Shown here piece after piece: positions 52,505 to 62,488 of a stretch of 64,000 nucleotides of DNA (position 1 is the first letter of the stretch; each line of letters opens with the position of its first letter). The notes under the pieces were generated by a model. That model made no database searches and had not been told where the DNA came from. It saw nothing but the letters and a program-made list of their open reading frames with translations. Made by a program: the position numbers and the translations under genes. The stretch covers positions 146,840 through 210,839 of the forward strand of contig NZ_JSEE01000008.1 in assembly GCF_001625355.1 (NCBI RefSeq). The letters run 5' to 3'. The DNA is from Marinomonas sp. TW1 (lineage in GTDB: Bacteria; Pseudomonadota; Gammaproteobacteria; Pseudomonadales; Marinomonadaceae).

Positions 52505-53653
52505 ATGGAATCACGTTCCCCCATCCAAGACCTAGATCACAAACTCGACATCCTTGAGCACGTGAATCAAGATCACAGTGAAGAAGTATTGGCCATCGCC
52601 GAAAGCCATTTAAGCCGCTCATTCAAGATTGTATCGGCCAAGATTGTGGATCTCTTTGAAGAAGGGGTTTTGATTCAAGCTAGCACCTTAGAAGCAAAGC
52701 CATCAGAAGACAGTACGTCAGAGAGTCAGCAGGACATTTTTGCGCCGTTTGTCATCAACGGTAGCCTAGAAGATAAAATTTTATACCTTGCCTATGCCGC
52801 GATTGTAAAACAAGGCCGTGATTTTAGCGGTACGGGGAAACGCTTTTTTGAAGTCATCAATACGCAAAAGGTCACGCCAAACATCACTCGATTGACACTG
52901 CAATCTTCAACACCATTACCGGATTACTACCCAGGCCACGCCTTTGCTTTTGTGTTAAAAAGTTTGCAGAAGCAACCTGAGTTAGCGGCCTCATCTCAAG
53001 GTAAAAAATCTTGGCAGAAAAATCTATTTGACCGAGCCTTTATCTGGCTAATGAAACACCTCTCCACTAAGTATCGTCAAAAACTCCTAATGAGTGCCAA
53101 TAAGGATGTACGTCTTTACACCCTGCGTAACGCTTGGCAATCAGAAGGGTCTAACTTTATCGATCAAGCGCACGTTGATGTTTTCACCCATGGCAACACG
53201 CCTGGCAGCCAGTGGGTAAAAAACCTTAGCAAAGGCGATATTATTTCCAGTCGCTCAGAAGCCAAAGACAAACACCCACATTTGCATCAAGGGCAAGCTT
53301 TACTCATCGCTGATGAGACAGCTTACCCAGCACTTGCCGGCCTTTTAGAGCAATGGCAAAACCCCATCGCGCCTTACATCATCCTACTCAGCGAGAAAGA
53401 AACGGAACAAGCGTATTTTAAGGTTACGGACTTGCCTGATGGTGCCCACATAGAACGCCTTGTTTGCGCCCCTCAACAACAAGGAGAAAAGGTGTTAGCG
53501 GCTCTGGATAACGTCACTGACATTGATGCCGTGTGGGGAGCATTTGAGTCTGACGCAGCGAAACAAGTTCGTCACTTTTTACGCAACGAGCGTCAAGTAA
53601 TGGGAAGGAACAACCACACCAAAGCCTATTGGCGTTTAAACGCGAAACGCTAA
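52505..53653 (+). CDS. Siderophore-interacting protein with N-terminal DUF2470 domain
   Basis: A 382-aa ferric-siderophore reductase (SIP family, ViuB/YqjH-like) that releases iron in the cytoplasm. The N-terminal DUF2470-like domain covers about residues 15-90 (ILEHVNQDHSEEVLAIAESHL). The FAD-binding domain (about 115-250) contains RLTLQSSTPLPDYYPGHAFAF and the flavin segment YTLRNAW; the C-terminal NAD(P)H/SIP domain (about 255-375) has LLIADETAYPAL and ends YWRLN, typical of the family. Most SIPs are about 250-280 aa, so the extra N-terminal domain makes it long. It is in the siderophore cluster. Confidence 0.88.
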   Translation: MESRSPIQDLDHKLDILEHVNQDHSEEVLAIAESHLSRSFKIVSAKIVDLFEEGVLIQASTLEAKPSEDSTSESQQDIFAPFVINGSLEDKILYLAYAAIVKQGRDFSGTGKRFFEVINTQKVTPNITRLTLQSSTPLPDYYPGHAFAFVLKSLQKQPELAASSQGKKSWQKNLFDRAFIWLMKHLSTKYRQKLLMSANKDVRLYTLRNAWQSEGSNFIDQAHVDVFTHGNTPGSQWVKNLSKGDIISSRSEAKDKHPHLHQGQALLIADETAYPALAGLLEQWQNPIAPYIILLSEKETEQAYFKVTDLPDGAHIERLVCAPQQQGEKVLAALDNVTDIDAVWGAFESDAAKQVRHFLRNERQVMGRNNHTKAYWRLNAKR

Positions 53654-53695
53654 ACGAAATACAGGCAAAATGGATTAATCGCTCTCGTAGACGCA

Positions 53696-54010
53696 TTAAC
53701 TGGGTGTTTTGCCCACCAGTAAATAGCAAGCCACATGGGGTTCGATCGGTGCCAAACTGGATTTCACCCCAAAGGGTTCGAAAACTTTATTAATAATGGT
53801 TTGCGCAGGATGGCCTTTGTCTAACTCAATGTCTGTTAAGGTACGGCGGCTCACACCGACTTGATCGGCAAACTCACCTTGCGAGATCCCCAGAAACTGT
53901 TTGCGAAGATACTTCAGTAGCTGCCCTTGAGTCAGCTCCCCCAGCATGTGTTGCCTAAGCAGATCAATGAGCAAATTCTGTTTCTGTTCGTCTGTTAAAG
54001 TCGATTTCAC
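53696..54010 (-). CDS. Small XRE-family HTH regulator
   Basis: A 104-aa protein: a helical N-terminal part (about 1-40; DEQKQNLLIDLLRQHMLGELTQG) and an XRE HTH at about 45-85 (SQGEFADQVGVSRRTLTDIELDKGHP). The start codon is GTG. It converges on the siderophore-interacting gene. Two inverted repeats lie upstream (54059-54129), which are likely its operator and the terminator of the following gene. It may regulate itself; its target is unknown. It has no obvious toxin partner. Confidence 0.78.
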   Translation of the reverse strand: MKSTLTDEQKQNLLIDLLRQHMLGELTQGQLLKYLRKQFLGISQGEFADQVGVSRRTLTDIELDKGHPAQTIINKVFEPFGVKSSLAPIEPHVACYLLVGKTPS

Positions 54011-54058
54011 ATCAAGCCCCTAATGCGCAATATTATGCTCAAAATATAGCCTAGATTG

Positions 54059-54088
54059 ATTAAATGAGAAAATAATTACTCATTTAAT
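54059..54088. promoter_or_regulatory. Candidate operator of the small XRE gene
   Basis: ATTAAATGAG (54059-54068) and CTCATTTAAT (54079-54088) are perfect ten-base arms with a ten-base spacer. The site lies 49 bases upstream of the GTG start and shares the ATGAG half with the terminator palindrome next to it. Confidence 0.45.
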
Positions 54089-54099
54089 TCATCAGAAAC

Positions 54100-54129
54100 A
54101 AAAAATGAGCATTATTATGCTCATTTTTT
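54100..54129. terminator. Bidirectional terminator / palindrome between yjdM and the XRE gene
   Basis: AAAAAATGAGCA (54100-54111) and TGCTCATTTTTT (54118-54129) form a perfect 12-base stem with a six-base loop and T tracts in both directions. It follows the yjdM stop by 35 bases on the minus strand. Confidence 0.85.
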
Positions 54130-54164
54130 CGAGGCACGGCCTTCTCTGTTGATGTTCGGCGTGA

Positions 54165-54506
54165 CTAAGCTGACGCTTTTTTCACAAACTGTGATTTCAA
54201 CATCATGTCGCCTGCGCCATCCACTTTACAGTCAATGTCGTGATCGCCATCGACCAGGCGTTTGATCGTCGCCTTAGTACCAATTTTCAGCACTTGAGAT
54301 GACCCTTTCACCTTCAAATCTTTTGCCAAGGTCACCTTATCGCCTTCTTGCAACAACTTGCCAGTGGCGTCTTTGATGATCAAAGCCTCTTCGTCCACTT
54401 CCACTTCATTTGGATTCCATTCATGGGCACATTCAGGACAGATCAACATGGCCTGATCTTCATAAACATACTCGGAATTACATTTAGGGCAATTTGGCAA
54501 ACTCAT
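54165..54506 (-). CDS. yjdM: Zinc-ribbon protein YjdM (PhnA family)
   Basis: A 113-aa protein of the YjdM/PhnA family. The N-terminal zinc ribbon has two CxxC pairs (CPKC at about 6-9 and CPEC at about 24-27), followed by a beta-rich domain with [21 protein letters not shown] and [17 protein letters not shown]. The family name PhnA reflects an old link to phosphonate genes, but its function is unknown. It stands alone upstream of the small XRE gene. Confidence 0.93.
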   Translation of the reverse strand: MSLPNCPKCNSEYVYEDQAMLICPECAHEWNPNEVEVDEEALIIKDATGKLLQEGDKVTLAKDLKVKGSSQVLKIGTKATIKRLVDGDHDIDCKVDGAGDMMLKSQFVKKASA

Positions 54507-54681
54507 ACTTGTTACGACCTTACATTTGACATAATAAATTTCGCTGCATTATACCCCCATTTTTACTAAGGTTTTTATTTGTCAGTAAAAATTCCTTTTT
54601 TTATGTCCTTCTACTCCTTAAAAAGCAATCCAAACAACCTCTCTCTGCGTATCGAAATAACACGTTAGGTGAGGGTATGGG

Positions 54682-56001
54682 ATGAAAATGGGATTGGTAT
54701 GGTTCAGCAATGACTTACGTTGCGCTGACCAAAAAATGTTATGGCGAGCGGCGCAAGAAGTAGATCAGTTGGTTTGCCTTTTCTGTGATGCCCCAGAATA
54801 CAAACGCCCTACACGCTATGCGACTCAAGGCATGTCTGCTCAGCGTCGTAGCTTTTTATTGCAAGGCTTGGACAATCTCACACTAGAATTGGAAGATTTA
54901 GGGCAAATGCTTTATGTCAGCCAATTGGATCCATTGAACAGTCTGACATTAATACTCAATGAACTGCCTATTTCTCACGTGTTTTTGAACCATGACAGTG
55001 GCTGGAACGAACAAGCCAGTCTCCGCCAGTTGGCTAAAAGCTTTTCTGATGTGCATTTTCACCTTGATCATGGCCAAACCTTATTTGAACCATGGCAATT
55101 CCCTTTTGCTGTTGCGGATTTGCCGGATAGCTTTTCCAAATTCCGACGTATCGTCGAAACCATGGACATTGCAGAGCCCATCCCTAAAGTTCGAGAGTTG
55201 CCGACCGCCGTGGCTTTTTCTCTGGCACAAATCACCCCTTGGCAAGCACAATCCATCTCTTCACAGGGGCCTTTTGTTGGTGGCGAAGACGCGGCGAAAC
55301 AGCAATTAACCGACTACTTCACCACCGATTTACCCAAGCACTACAAAGACGTTCGTAATGCCTTATCTGGCTGGGAAAACTCCACCAAGTTTTCCGCCTG
55401 GTTAGCACAAGGTAGCCTTTCGCCCAGACAAATATTAGCGTCACTGCGCCAATACGAAACGGACCGAGGCGCCAACGAATCGACCTATTGGATTTTCTTT
55501 GAGCTTTTATGGCGTGAATACTTCCACTGGTATGCCGCATGCCATGGCAAAAGATTGTTTATGCCCAATGGTGTGGCTAAACAGGCGCCTAAGTTGTCCT
55601 ATTATCCAGAACGCTTCCGTAAATGGTGCCAAGGCAACACGCCATATCCCATCGTCAATGCTTGCATGAAGCAACTCAATCAAACGGGCTTTATGAGTAA
55701 TCGTGGCCGCCAACTGGTCGCCAGTTGTTTGATTTACGAACTGGGCGTGGACTGGCGTTACGGTGCGGCCTATTTCGAGCAACAGCTAGTGGACTATGAC
55801 GTTGGCTCAAACTGGGGAAACTGGCAATACATTGCGGGGGTAGGCGCGGATCCTCGTGGTGGTCGCCGTTTTAACCTAGAAAAACAAACCACACAATACG
55901 ACCCTGACGGCGTGTTTATTCGTCAATGGCAAGGTGATGAGTTTGATCACCTACTGGACTCTGTCGATGCGGCAGATTGGCCCCTCTACCCAACACTTTA
56001 G
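54682..56001 (+). CDS. DASH-family cryptochrome
   Basis: A 439-aa cryptochrome/photolyase family protein of the DASH type, binding FAD and an antenna folate. [20 protein letters not shown] is the N-terminal photolyase alpha/beta segment; the FAD domain includes [27 protein letters not shown] and [26 protein letters not shown], strongly characteristic of Cry-DASH. It is the first of three tandem genes of the same superfamily. Cry-DASH proteins repair CPDs in single-stranded DNA or act as light sensors. The next gene starts 7 bases after the stop. Confidence 0.93.
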   Translation: MKMGLVWFSNDLRCADQKMLWRAAQEVDQLVCLFCDAPEYKRPTRYATQGMSAQRRSFLLQGLDNLTLELEDLGQMLYVSQLDPLNSLTLILNELPISHVFLNHDSGWNEQASLRQLAKSFSDVHFHLDHGQTLFEPWQFPFAVADLPDSFSKFRRIVETMDIAEPIPKVRELPTAVAFSLAQITPWQAQSISSQGPFVGGEDAAKQQLTDYFTTDLPKHYKDVRNALSGWENSTKFSAWLAQGSLSPRQILASLRQYETDRGANESTYWIFFELLWREYFHWYAACHGKRLFMPNGVAKQAPKLSYYPERFRKWCQGNTPYPIVNACMKQLNQTGFMSNRGRQLVASCLIYELGVDWRYGAAYFEQQLVDYDVGSNWGNWQYIAGVGADPRGGRRFNLEKQTTQYDPDGVFIRQWQGDEFDHLLDSVDAADWPLYPTL

Positions 56002-56008
56002 CCGTCTC

Positions 56009-57523
56009 ATGACCCAAACTTCCTTACCAAACATGTCACAAACACCTGCTGTGGTTTGGTTTAAGCGTGATTTACGCTTAACCGACCATGAGCCTTTGCA
56101 ACAAGCCATCAATAACCAACACCCTGTCATTTTGTTTTATGTGTTTGAACCCAGCCTAGTGGCCGACGAACATTACGATGAACGCCACTGGCGCTTTGTT
56201 TGGCAATCTCTAATGGACATGCAAACTCAATTAACCCCCTATCACATTAAGCTCTACATCGACTATCAAGAAGCGCTGCAAGCTTTGATTACCCTTCACC
56301 AAACCACGCAATTTCACACGTTATACAGCAGTAGTGAGATCGGTCTGGGCATTACGTTTGAACGCGATATTGCCATCAAAGAATGGTGCCAGCAGAAGCA
56401 GGTGACTTGGTATGAGTTCCCGACAGGTGCCGTGATTCGAGGTTTGAAAAACCGAGAAACTTGGGACAAAGCTTGGCAACAGATCATGCGACGACCTATT
56501 GCAGAAACAACACTAGAGCAAGCCACGTGGTACCAAATAACACCGCCCGACATTGATATCCCAGAGCCTTGGCAAACAAGTCAAAAAGGCATGCAGACGG
56601 GCGGCAGCACCCTTGCCTGGCAAACCCTCATCAGCTTCTATGAAGAACGAGGGCAATATTATTATTGCTCCTTATCCAGCCCGCTAACCAGCCGTTCCGC
56701 CTGCACTAGGCTTTCCCCCTATTTGGCATGGGGCAACATCAGTTTGCGAGAAGTATATCAAGACTTGTTAACTCGCTGGCATACCAAAGGCTGGCGACGT
56801 ACCTTGATTGCCTTGAGTTCACGACTGCATTGGCATTGCCACTTTATGCAAAAGTTTGAAAGCGAATGCCGCATGGAATATCAGCCCGTGAATCAGGCTT
56901 TTCAGGCTTTTCCTTATCGCCAAGACGATCAGGTCGGGGGCGATTTTGAACGTTGGTATCTTGGCAATACTGGCTATCCAATGATCGATGCTTGTATGCG
57001 CGCATTGCACACGACTGGATACATCAACTTTCGTATGCGTGCCATGCTGGTGAGCTTTCTTTGTCACCACATGAATCTGGATTGGCGAATGGGCGTAAAG
57101 CCATTAGCGAGACTATTCCTCGACTTTGAACCCGGCATTCACTATCCACAGTTTCAAATGCAAGCCTCGGTGACAGGGACCAACACCATTCGCATTTATA
57201 ACCCGGTTAAACAGTCACAAGACCAAGATCCAGACGGTGACTTTATTCGTCGCTGGGTGCCTGAATTGAGTCAGGTGCCCGCACCACTGATCCACACACC
57301 GTGGCAATTGTCCCCAATGGAACAAACACTTTATGAGTGCCAAATTGGTCACGACTACCCACAGCCTATACTCAACTTAGAAGAGGCGGCTAAATCCGCC
57401 CGTGATCGTCTTTGGGGCTTTCGAAAGCGACCTGAAGTACGCACAGAAAAACAGCGAATATTAGCCACTCATGTTCGTTCACCTAATAGTCAAGCCAAAA
57501 GCAAAAACAAGAGGTCTTCATGA
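56009..57523 (+). CDS. Photolyase/cryptochrome family protein, subclass not resolved
   Basis: A 504-aa photolyase-family protein. The N-terminal [19 protein letters not shown] matches the photolyase domain; the FAD domain contains [58 protein letters not shown] and [19 protein letters not shown] cannot tell a CPD class I enzyme from a neighbouring clade by eye. The N-terminus starts at the ATG at 56009 (7 bases past the previous stop), not at 55934 inside it. The next gene overlaps its stop by four bases. Confidence 0.85.
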   Translation: MTQTSLPNMSQTPAVVWFKRDLRLTDHEPLQQAINNQHPVILFYVFEPSLVADEHYDERHWRFVWQSLMDMQTQLTPYHIKLYIDYQEALQALITLHQTTQFHTLYSSSEIGLGITFERDIAIKEWCQQKQVTWYEFPTGAVIRGLKNRETWDKAWQQIMRRPIAETTLEQATWYQITPPDIDIPEPWQTSQKGMQTGGSTLAWQTLISFYEERGQYYYCSLSSPLTSRSACTRLSPYLAWGNISLREVYQDLLTRWHTKGWRRTLIALSSRLHWHCHFMQKFESECRMEYQPVNQAFQAFPYRQDDQVGGDFERWYLGNTGYPMIDACMRALHTTGYINFRMRAMLVSFLCHHMNLDWRMGVKPLARLFLDFEPGIHYPQFQMQASVTGTNTIRIYNPVKQSQDQDPDGDFIRRWVPELSQVPAPLIHTPWQLSPMEQTLYECQIGHDYPQPILNLEEAAKSARDRLWGFRKRPEVRTEKQRILATHVRSPNSQAKSKNKRSS

Positions 57524-59070
57524 GCCAATTTCATACCCTTCGTTTGGTATTGGGCGATCAGCTCAATACAAACCACTCTTGGTTTCAACAAACCGATTCT
57601 GGCGTGCTGTATCTAATCGCTGAACTGCACTCTGAAGCCCACTATGTAAAACACCATATTCAGAAGATCACGGCGTTCTTTTTGGCGATGAAACGCTTCG
57701 CTGATGCGTTGCAACAAGCGGGACACACAGTTTGTCATCTGACCTTAGACGACACCCAAGGGCTCAGTCTGACCGATCTACTCACCCAACAAGCAAAAAC
57801 CGCAGGCGTGCAAAGCATCCAATTACAAAGACCGGATGAATACAGATTGCTCAGCCAGTTAGAACGCTTTCAAAACACCACCTCACTTAATGTGGAATGG
57901 TTTGATAGCGAGCACTTTTTGCTGCCTTTTGCGGAAATTCCCAAACATTTCAAAGCCAAGCACAGTGTCCGCATGGAGCATTTCTATCGAAAAATGCGCC
58001 AACGCTTTAACATTTTAATCACACCAGAGGGGCAACCAGAAGGCGGACAATGGAACTATGACGCGAATAATCGTAACAAGCTAAAAAAACAGGATTTAGC
58101 CGACATTCCACAACCTTTGTGTTTTCAACATCCTGTTGATGATATTGTGGCGCGCCTCCACCAGCATCAGATTCCTTCTATTGGACAAATTGGCTCGCAC
58201 CTTAGTTGGCCAGTAACGCGGCGTGAAGCCCATCAATTGCTCGAGTATTTTTGCCAATACCTATTGCCTAACTTTGGCCGTTTTCAAGATGCCATGACAG
58301 ATCAATCCGAGCATGCTTGGAGCCTGTATCATTCACGTCTGTCCTTTGCGCTCAACAGTAAATTGATTGCCCCCCATACTGTGATACAAGCGGCCATCAC
58401 GCAGTTTCGCCAAAATCCTCAAATAGACTTATCGCAGATCGAAGGGTTTGTCAGGCAAATCCTCGGCTGGCGAGAATACGTACGCGGTATGTACTGGATA
58501 AACATGCCGGACTATCGTCAGCAAAATGCCCTCGATGCCCAGCGAGATTTGCCTGAGTATTTTTGGACAGGGGAGACCAAGATGAATTGTTTATCACAAG
58601 CCATTCATCAATCCCTAGAATTTGCCTACGCTCATCACATTCAACGCTTGATGGTGACAGGCAATTTTTGTCTTCTCACAGGCATTGAGCCACAGCAAGT
58701 GGACGATTGGTATTTGGGCATTTACATCGATGCCATCGAATGGGTGGAACTGCCCAATACACGCGGCATGAGTCAATTTGCAGATGGTGGTTGGATCGCG
58801 TCCAAACCTTACGCCGCGAGCGGTAGCTACATAAATAAAATGAGTGATTATTGCACCTCGTGCCATTACAAGGTGAAGGAAAAAACAGGCGAGCAAGCTT
58901 GCCCACTGAACAGCTTATATTGGCGTTTTATGGTCAAACACAGAGACAGGCTGAATAAAAACCCACGTATTGGCATGATATACGGCAATTGGGACAAGCA
59001 AACACCTGATCAACGACAGGCCGTATTAGACCGAGCGGATTGGTGTTTGCAAGAAATAAAATCTCTTTAA
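57520..59070 (+). CDS. Fe-S bacterial cryptochrome/photolyase (PhrB/CryB-like)
   Basis: A 516-aa protein of the FeS-BCP family, which has a photolyase fold, FAD, a lumazine antenna and a [4Fe-4S] cluster; known members repair (6-4) photoproducts. It begins [17 protein letters not shown]. The four cluster ligands are expected at Cys357, Cys445, Cys448 and Cys461, whose spacing (88, 3 and 13 residues) equals the spacing I recall for Agrobacterium PhrB (350, 438, 441, 454). The C-terminal TSCHYKV and ACPLNSLYW regions are characteristic. ATG overlaps the previous stop; AGAGG lies six bases upstream. Confidence 0.92.
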   Translation: MSQFHTLRLVLGDQLNTNHSWFQQTDSGVLYLIAELHSEAHYVKHHIQKITAFFLAMKRFADALQQAGHTVCHLTLDDTQGLSLTDLLTQQAKTAGVQSIQLQRPDEYRLLSQLERFQNTTSLNVEWFDSEHFLLPFAEIPKHFKAKHSVRMEHFYRKMRQRFNILITPEGQPEGGQWNYDANNRNKLKKQDLADIPQPLCFQHPVDDIVARLHQHQIPSIGQIGSHLSWPVTRREAHQLLEYFCQYLLPNFGRFQDAMTDQSEHAWSLYHSRLSFALNSKLIAPHTVIQAAITQFRQNPQIDLSQIEGFVRQILGWREYVRGMYWINMPDYRQQNALDAQRDLPEYFWTGETKMNCLSQAIHQSLEFAYAHHIQRLMVTGNFCLLTGIEPQQVDDWYLGIYIDAIEWVELPNTRGMSQFADGGWIASKPYAASGSYINKMSDYCTSCHYKVKEKTGEQACPLNSLYWRFMVKHRDRLNKNPRIGMIYGNWDKQTPDQRQAVLDRADWCLQEIKSL

Positions 59071-59086
59071 GAAATAGAATCTCTTT
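59051..59086 (+). repeat. 18-base imperfect tandem duplication across the last stop codon
   Basis: AAGAAATAAAATCTCTTT (59051-59068) is followed directly by AAGAAATAGAATCTCTTT (59069-59086), one base different. The first copy encodes the last residues of the Fe-S photolyase, and its stop codon straddles the copies. Confidence 0.8.
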
Positions 59087-59099
59087 AATGAAGCATCAG

Positions 59100-59132
59100 G
59101 CTGTCTGTTAACCAAACTGATTAACAGACAGC
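59100..59132. repeat. 12-base inverted repeat at the 3' end of the gcvR-like gene
   Basis: GCTGTCTGTTAA (59100-59111) and TTAACAGACAGC (59121-59132) have nine bases between them. The stop codon of the minus-strand gene lies in one arm. It is probably a hairpin at the convergent 3' ends of the two genes, with no T tract. Confidence 0.6.
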
Positions 59133-59626
59133 TCTACCATTAGATCGCTGCTGATATTCTCTAAGGCCACTTCTAGCTCTGTTAACGGTAAGTTCGCTGG
59201 TACAGACAATACCATATCGGTCTTAAACAACATTTCCGAACTCATCGGTGCAGGTTCACAGCTTGTGGTTAACTCTTTCACATTGACCATCAAAGAGTGC
59301 AACACTTGCGATACTTCTTTAACAATGCCGGCTCGGTCATTGCCGACAACAGACAAGGACAATGTCGAGCCTTCTGCCGCTTTTGCAACGGCGGTTTCAA
59401 CCGTCACATGAAGCCCTAAACTGACCAAACCTTGCAAGGCTTCGATTAGCCCTTGTTGTTCAGCAGGAGGGACCGAAACCGTTAAAATACCAGCAAATTT
59501 GTCCGCCAGATGAGCCATACGACTTTCCAACCAATTACCTTGATGACGGGCAATCACATCAGACAAACACTCAACGATACCCGGCTTATCTTCTCCAATA
59601 AAACTCAATACAAGATGTTGCGACAT
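59108..59626 (-). CDS. ACT-domain protein, glycine cleavage repressor (GcvR)-like
   Basis: A 172-aa protein with two ACT domains (about residues 3-70 and 85-160). SQHLVLSFIGEDKPGIVEC at the N-terminus and LSVVGNDRAGIVKEVSQVLH in the middle are typical of GcvR-like regulators. The ATG at 59626 has GGAGA five bases upstream and is preferred to 59638. GcvR of E. coli binds GcvA and represses the glycine cleavage operon; no gcv genes are in the window, so the specific target is unknown. Confidence 0.83.
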   Translation of the reverse strand: MSQHLVLSFIGEDKPGIVECLSDVIARHQGNWLESRMAHLADKFAGILTVSVPPAEQQGLIEALQGLVSLGLHVTVETAVAKAAEGSTLSLSVVGNDRAGIVKEVSQVLHSLMVNVKELTTSCEPAPMSSEMLFKTDMVLSVPANLPLTELEVALENISSDLMVELSVNQFG

Positions 59627-59700
59627 ATTCGTCTCCATTGACTATGAATCAATTAAATAAAAGGCTTTCCTTAGCATAGGCGAAAGTCCTTGATTCGCCA

Positions 59701-60960
59701 TTATTCAATGTGTTTAGTACCTTGTTGGCGATGAAAAAACCAAAAACCTAACAGGGCCGCTAAGGTACCTGAAAAACCACATAATAAAATCGACGCTCTT
59801 GCACCGTAATGATCGGCGATAAAACCAACAATGGGTGCGCCTAACGCCGTCCCGCCAATGGCAATGGCCAACACCACCGCCATGACACGACCACGATACG
59901 CTTTCTCCGTCGCCAACTGCATATAGGAAGCAGTAGAGGTAGTGAATAACTGTGTTCCCAACCCCAGTGCGATCAACATAATGGCAAACAACCAAAAGCT
60001 TGGACTCAACGCAACGGCAAAGCAACTCACCGCATAAAATGCTGCCACATACATCATAAAATGAAACGAGGGCGAAGATTTACGACTCGCTGTGACGATT
60101 GCTCCAGTAATGGATCCGATCGCCATCATGGACACAAGAAAACCATATTGGTCAGCCTGACCTTCAAACACATGCACCGTCATAGACGATAAGTACACTG
60201 GAAAGTTCATCCCAAAACAACAGATTAAAAACGACATGATGCAGATCACCGTCATTTCTCGGTGATGCCAAATGTATCGAAAACCATCTAAAAATTTGGC
60301 TAAATCTGGGCCTGAAGGTGCGTGTTCAGCCTCAACTTTTGGTAAACGATGCTTCAATAAATACAAGGCCGTTAACAAGGGTAAAAATGACACCACATTG
60401 ATCATGAAAACCCAACCACTGCCCACCAAAGCGATCAAAATCCCCGCCACAGCGGGCCCGACTAAACGCGCACTATTGAAAGAAACCGCATTTAGACCAA
60501 CCGCATTAGACAGCTCTTTTTCACTGACAATATCGGAAACAAAGGCATGGCGAGCGGGCGCATCAAATGCGGCGACGCAACCTAAGCCAAGCGCACAGAG
60601 ACATACTTGCCAGAGTTCAACCTGTGCAGAAAGCACCAATACACCGAGAATAAGGGCCAGTATGGCCATTAGAGATTGCGTCACAAACAGCAATTTCCGA
60701 CGGTCTACTCGATCTGCCGTCCAGCCCGTGATGGGCAATAAAAAGATTTGTGGCGCAAATTGCAGAAACACCACTAAGCCTACCGCCGCGGCATTTTTAT
60801 CAGACAATTCTGAGATCACCAACCAATCTTGTGCCGTGCGCTGCAGCCAACCACCAATATTGGAAATGACAGCACCACTGAACCAAAGACGATAATTAGG
60901 ATTGGCAAGGGATCGAAACGTATTGGGCAACTGGCTCTCCTGAGAAGGGTAAATCATCAT
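59701..60960 (-). CDS. MFS transporter, MFS_3/EntS-like group
   Basis: A 419-aa inner-membrane MFS protein with about 12 helices. FRSLANPNYRLWFSGAVISN near the N-terminus, then GWLQRTAQDWLVI and TGWTADRVDRRKLLF (the first-loop DRxxRR motif) mark the MFS_3 (PF05977) group, which includes the enterobactin exporter EntS and drug pumps. It stands alone on the minus strand, 62 bases from the GcvR-like gene. The substrate is unknown. Confidence 0.87.
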   Translation of the reverse strand: MMIYPSQESQLPNTFRSLANPNYRLWFSGAVISNIGGWLQRTAQDWLVISELSDKNAAAVGLVVFLQFAPQIFLLPITGWTADRVDRRKLLFVTQSLMAILALILGVLVLSAQVELWQVCLCALGLGCVAAFDAPARHAFVSDIVSEKELSNAVGLNAVSFNSARLVGPAVAGILIALVGSGWVFMINVVSFLPLLTALYLLKHRLPKVEAEHAPSGPDLAKFLDGFRYIWHHREMTVICIMSFLICCFGMNFPVYLSSMTVHVFEGQADQYGFLVSMMAIGSITGAIVTASRKSSPSFHFMMYVAAFYAVSCFAVALSPSFWLFAIMLIALGLGTQLFTTSTASYMQLATEKAYRGRVMAVVLAIAIGGTALGAPIVGFIADHYGARASILLCGFSGTLAALLGFWFFHRQQGTKHIE

Positions 60961-60995
60961 TGATTGAAGACTAAGCAGAGCACATCCTACCGCAC

Positions 60996-61020
60996 AAAAA
61001 AAGGGAGCTCATGCTCCCTT
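60996..61020 (-). terminator. Terminator of sstT
   Basis: On the minus strand, AAGGGAGC and GCTCCCTT form an eight-base stem (61001-61020) with a four-base loop, followed by a run of Ts. It lies 19 bases after the sstT stop. Confidence 0.85.
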
Positions 61021-61038
61021 CGTCAACATCCTGAGAAT

Positions 61039-62259
61039 TTACGCTTTATCTTCAGATAAACACGCCGCAGCCGTGAACAAGGCATCGGTAGAACTGTTCA
61101 AAGCCGTTTCCGCTGAATCTTGTAATACACCTATCACAAAGCCAACCGCCACCACTTGCATGGCCACTTCATTTGAAATATTAAACAAGCTACAGGCTAA
61201 CGGAATCAGCAATAGAGAACCGCCTGCGACGCCAGAAGCACCACATGCGGAAACCGCCGCAATAATACTTAGTAATAATGCCGTGCCAAAATCCAATGGA
61301 ATCTCTAAGGTATTCACCGCTGCTAGGGTCAAAACGGTAATGGTGATGGCCGCTCCCGCCATGTTGATGGTGGCACCAAGAGGAATCGAGACGGAATAGG
61401 TGTCTTCATCCAGCTCAAGGCGCTTACAAAGGGACATGTTCACAGGAATATTGGCCGCTGAACTGCGAGTGAAAAACGCTGTTATGCCACTCTCTTTTAG
61501 GCACTTAAAGACTAATGGGTAAGGGTTGCGACGAAGTTTCCAAAACACCAATAATGGATTGGTTACCAAGGCAATGAATAGCATCGCACCGACTAACACA
61601 GTCAACAAATGGCTGTAACCCAATAAAGCATCAAAACCCGTTTCGGCAATGGTATTGGCGACCAGACCAAAAATACCAAATGGCGCTAAGCGGATAATAA
61701 CATTGACCAGCTTAGTAACACTGTCGGCGACTTCCTGTAGAAATTGTTTACTTGAGTCTGAGGCGTGACGTAATCCGAAGCCTAAGCCAATCGCCCAAGC
61801 CAGAATTCCCACATAGTTCCCCTGCATTAACGCATTGATGGGGTTGTCCACAACATTGAAGACCAAGGTTTGTAATACCTCGCCCAAACCTTGAGGTGCC
61901 GCCCGGCTCATGTCTGATGCAGAAAGCAATAATTGAGTTGGGAACAAAAAGCTGAACACGACCGCGGTCAGGGAAGCGACAAACGTGCCCAACACATAGA
62001 GAAACAATACAGGACGAATATGGGTATGTTGCGACTGTTTATGATTCGCAATGGCGGCCATCACTAAGATAAACACCAGAATTGGCGCAATGGCTTTCAG
62101 CGCTTTGACAAAAAAGTCACCCAACAATTGGCTTGAAAGAGCCAGATCGGGAGCAAACTGTCCCACAAGCACACCACACACTATGCCAACCGCAATTTGC
62201 AGTACCAAATTACCACTAAAGAAACGCTTCGCCAGCGTTGAAAATACATCAAATATCAT
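61039..62259 (-). CDS. sstT: Serine/threonine:sodium symporter SstT
   Basis: A 406-aa inner-membrane symporter of the DAACS family, taking up serine and threonine with sodium. Motifs: [21 protein letters not shown] (about 22-42), [18 protein letters not shown] with the SSAANIPVN signature (about 276-293), and [16 protein letters not shown] (about 302-317), the conserved sodium/substrate site. It is on the minus strand and has its own terminator. Its start codon is the first ATG in the frame. Confidence 0.93.
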   Translation of the reverse strand: MIFDVFSTLAKRFFSGNLVLQIAVGIVCGVLVGQFAPDLALSSQLLGDFFVKALKAIAPILVFILVMAAIANHKQSQHTHIRPVLFLYVLGTFVASLTAVVFSFLFPTQLLLSASDMSRAAPQGLGEVLQTLVFNVVDNPINALMQGNYVGILAWAIGLGFGLRHASDSSKQFLQEVADSVTKLVNVIIRLAPFGIFGLVANTIAETGFDALLGYSHLLTVLVGAMLFIALVTNPLLVFWKLRRNPYPLVFKCLKESGITAFFTRSSAANIPVNMSLCKRLELDEDTYSVSIPLGATINMAGAAITITVLTLAAVNTLEIPLDFGTALLLSIIAAVSACGASGVAGGSLLLIPLACSLFNISNEVAMQVVAVGFVIGVLQDSAETALNSSTDALFTAAACLSEDKA

Positions 62260-62488
62260 CTGAGGGGGTCCACTGAATTTTTGAAGTGGGCACCTTACTG
62301 TATCGTGACAATTAAATGAACCATTTTAGGGCGTTTTGTTATAAAAATTGAGCAATGACAAGAAATGCCAGCGAAAAGGGTTGAGCCTCTTTTTGACGTC
62401 CTCACTTTGTTCATCATGAACATATTGAACTCCTTATAGAGAAGACCCATATAGAGAGGATCAAAACCATTTCCGTTAAGGACCTCTC

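Noticed and set aside
55934..56008. Earlier start of the middle photolyase gene inside the Cry-DASH gene
   Set aside because: The extra residues do not resemble the photolyase N-terminus, which begins shortly before [12 protein letters not shown].
60272..60895. A 207-codon frame on the plus strand opposite the MFS gene
   Set aside because: It is antisense to a clear 12-helix transporter, has a Lys/Pro/Thr-rich composition typical of antisense membrane-gene frames, and has no ribosome site.
62260..62488. Riboswitch (glycine or lysine type) between sstT and the nitroreductase gene
   Set aside because: No conserved core sequences or paired stems of known riboswitches could be seen; the gap appears to hold only two promoters.
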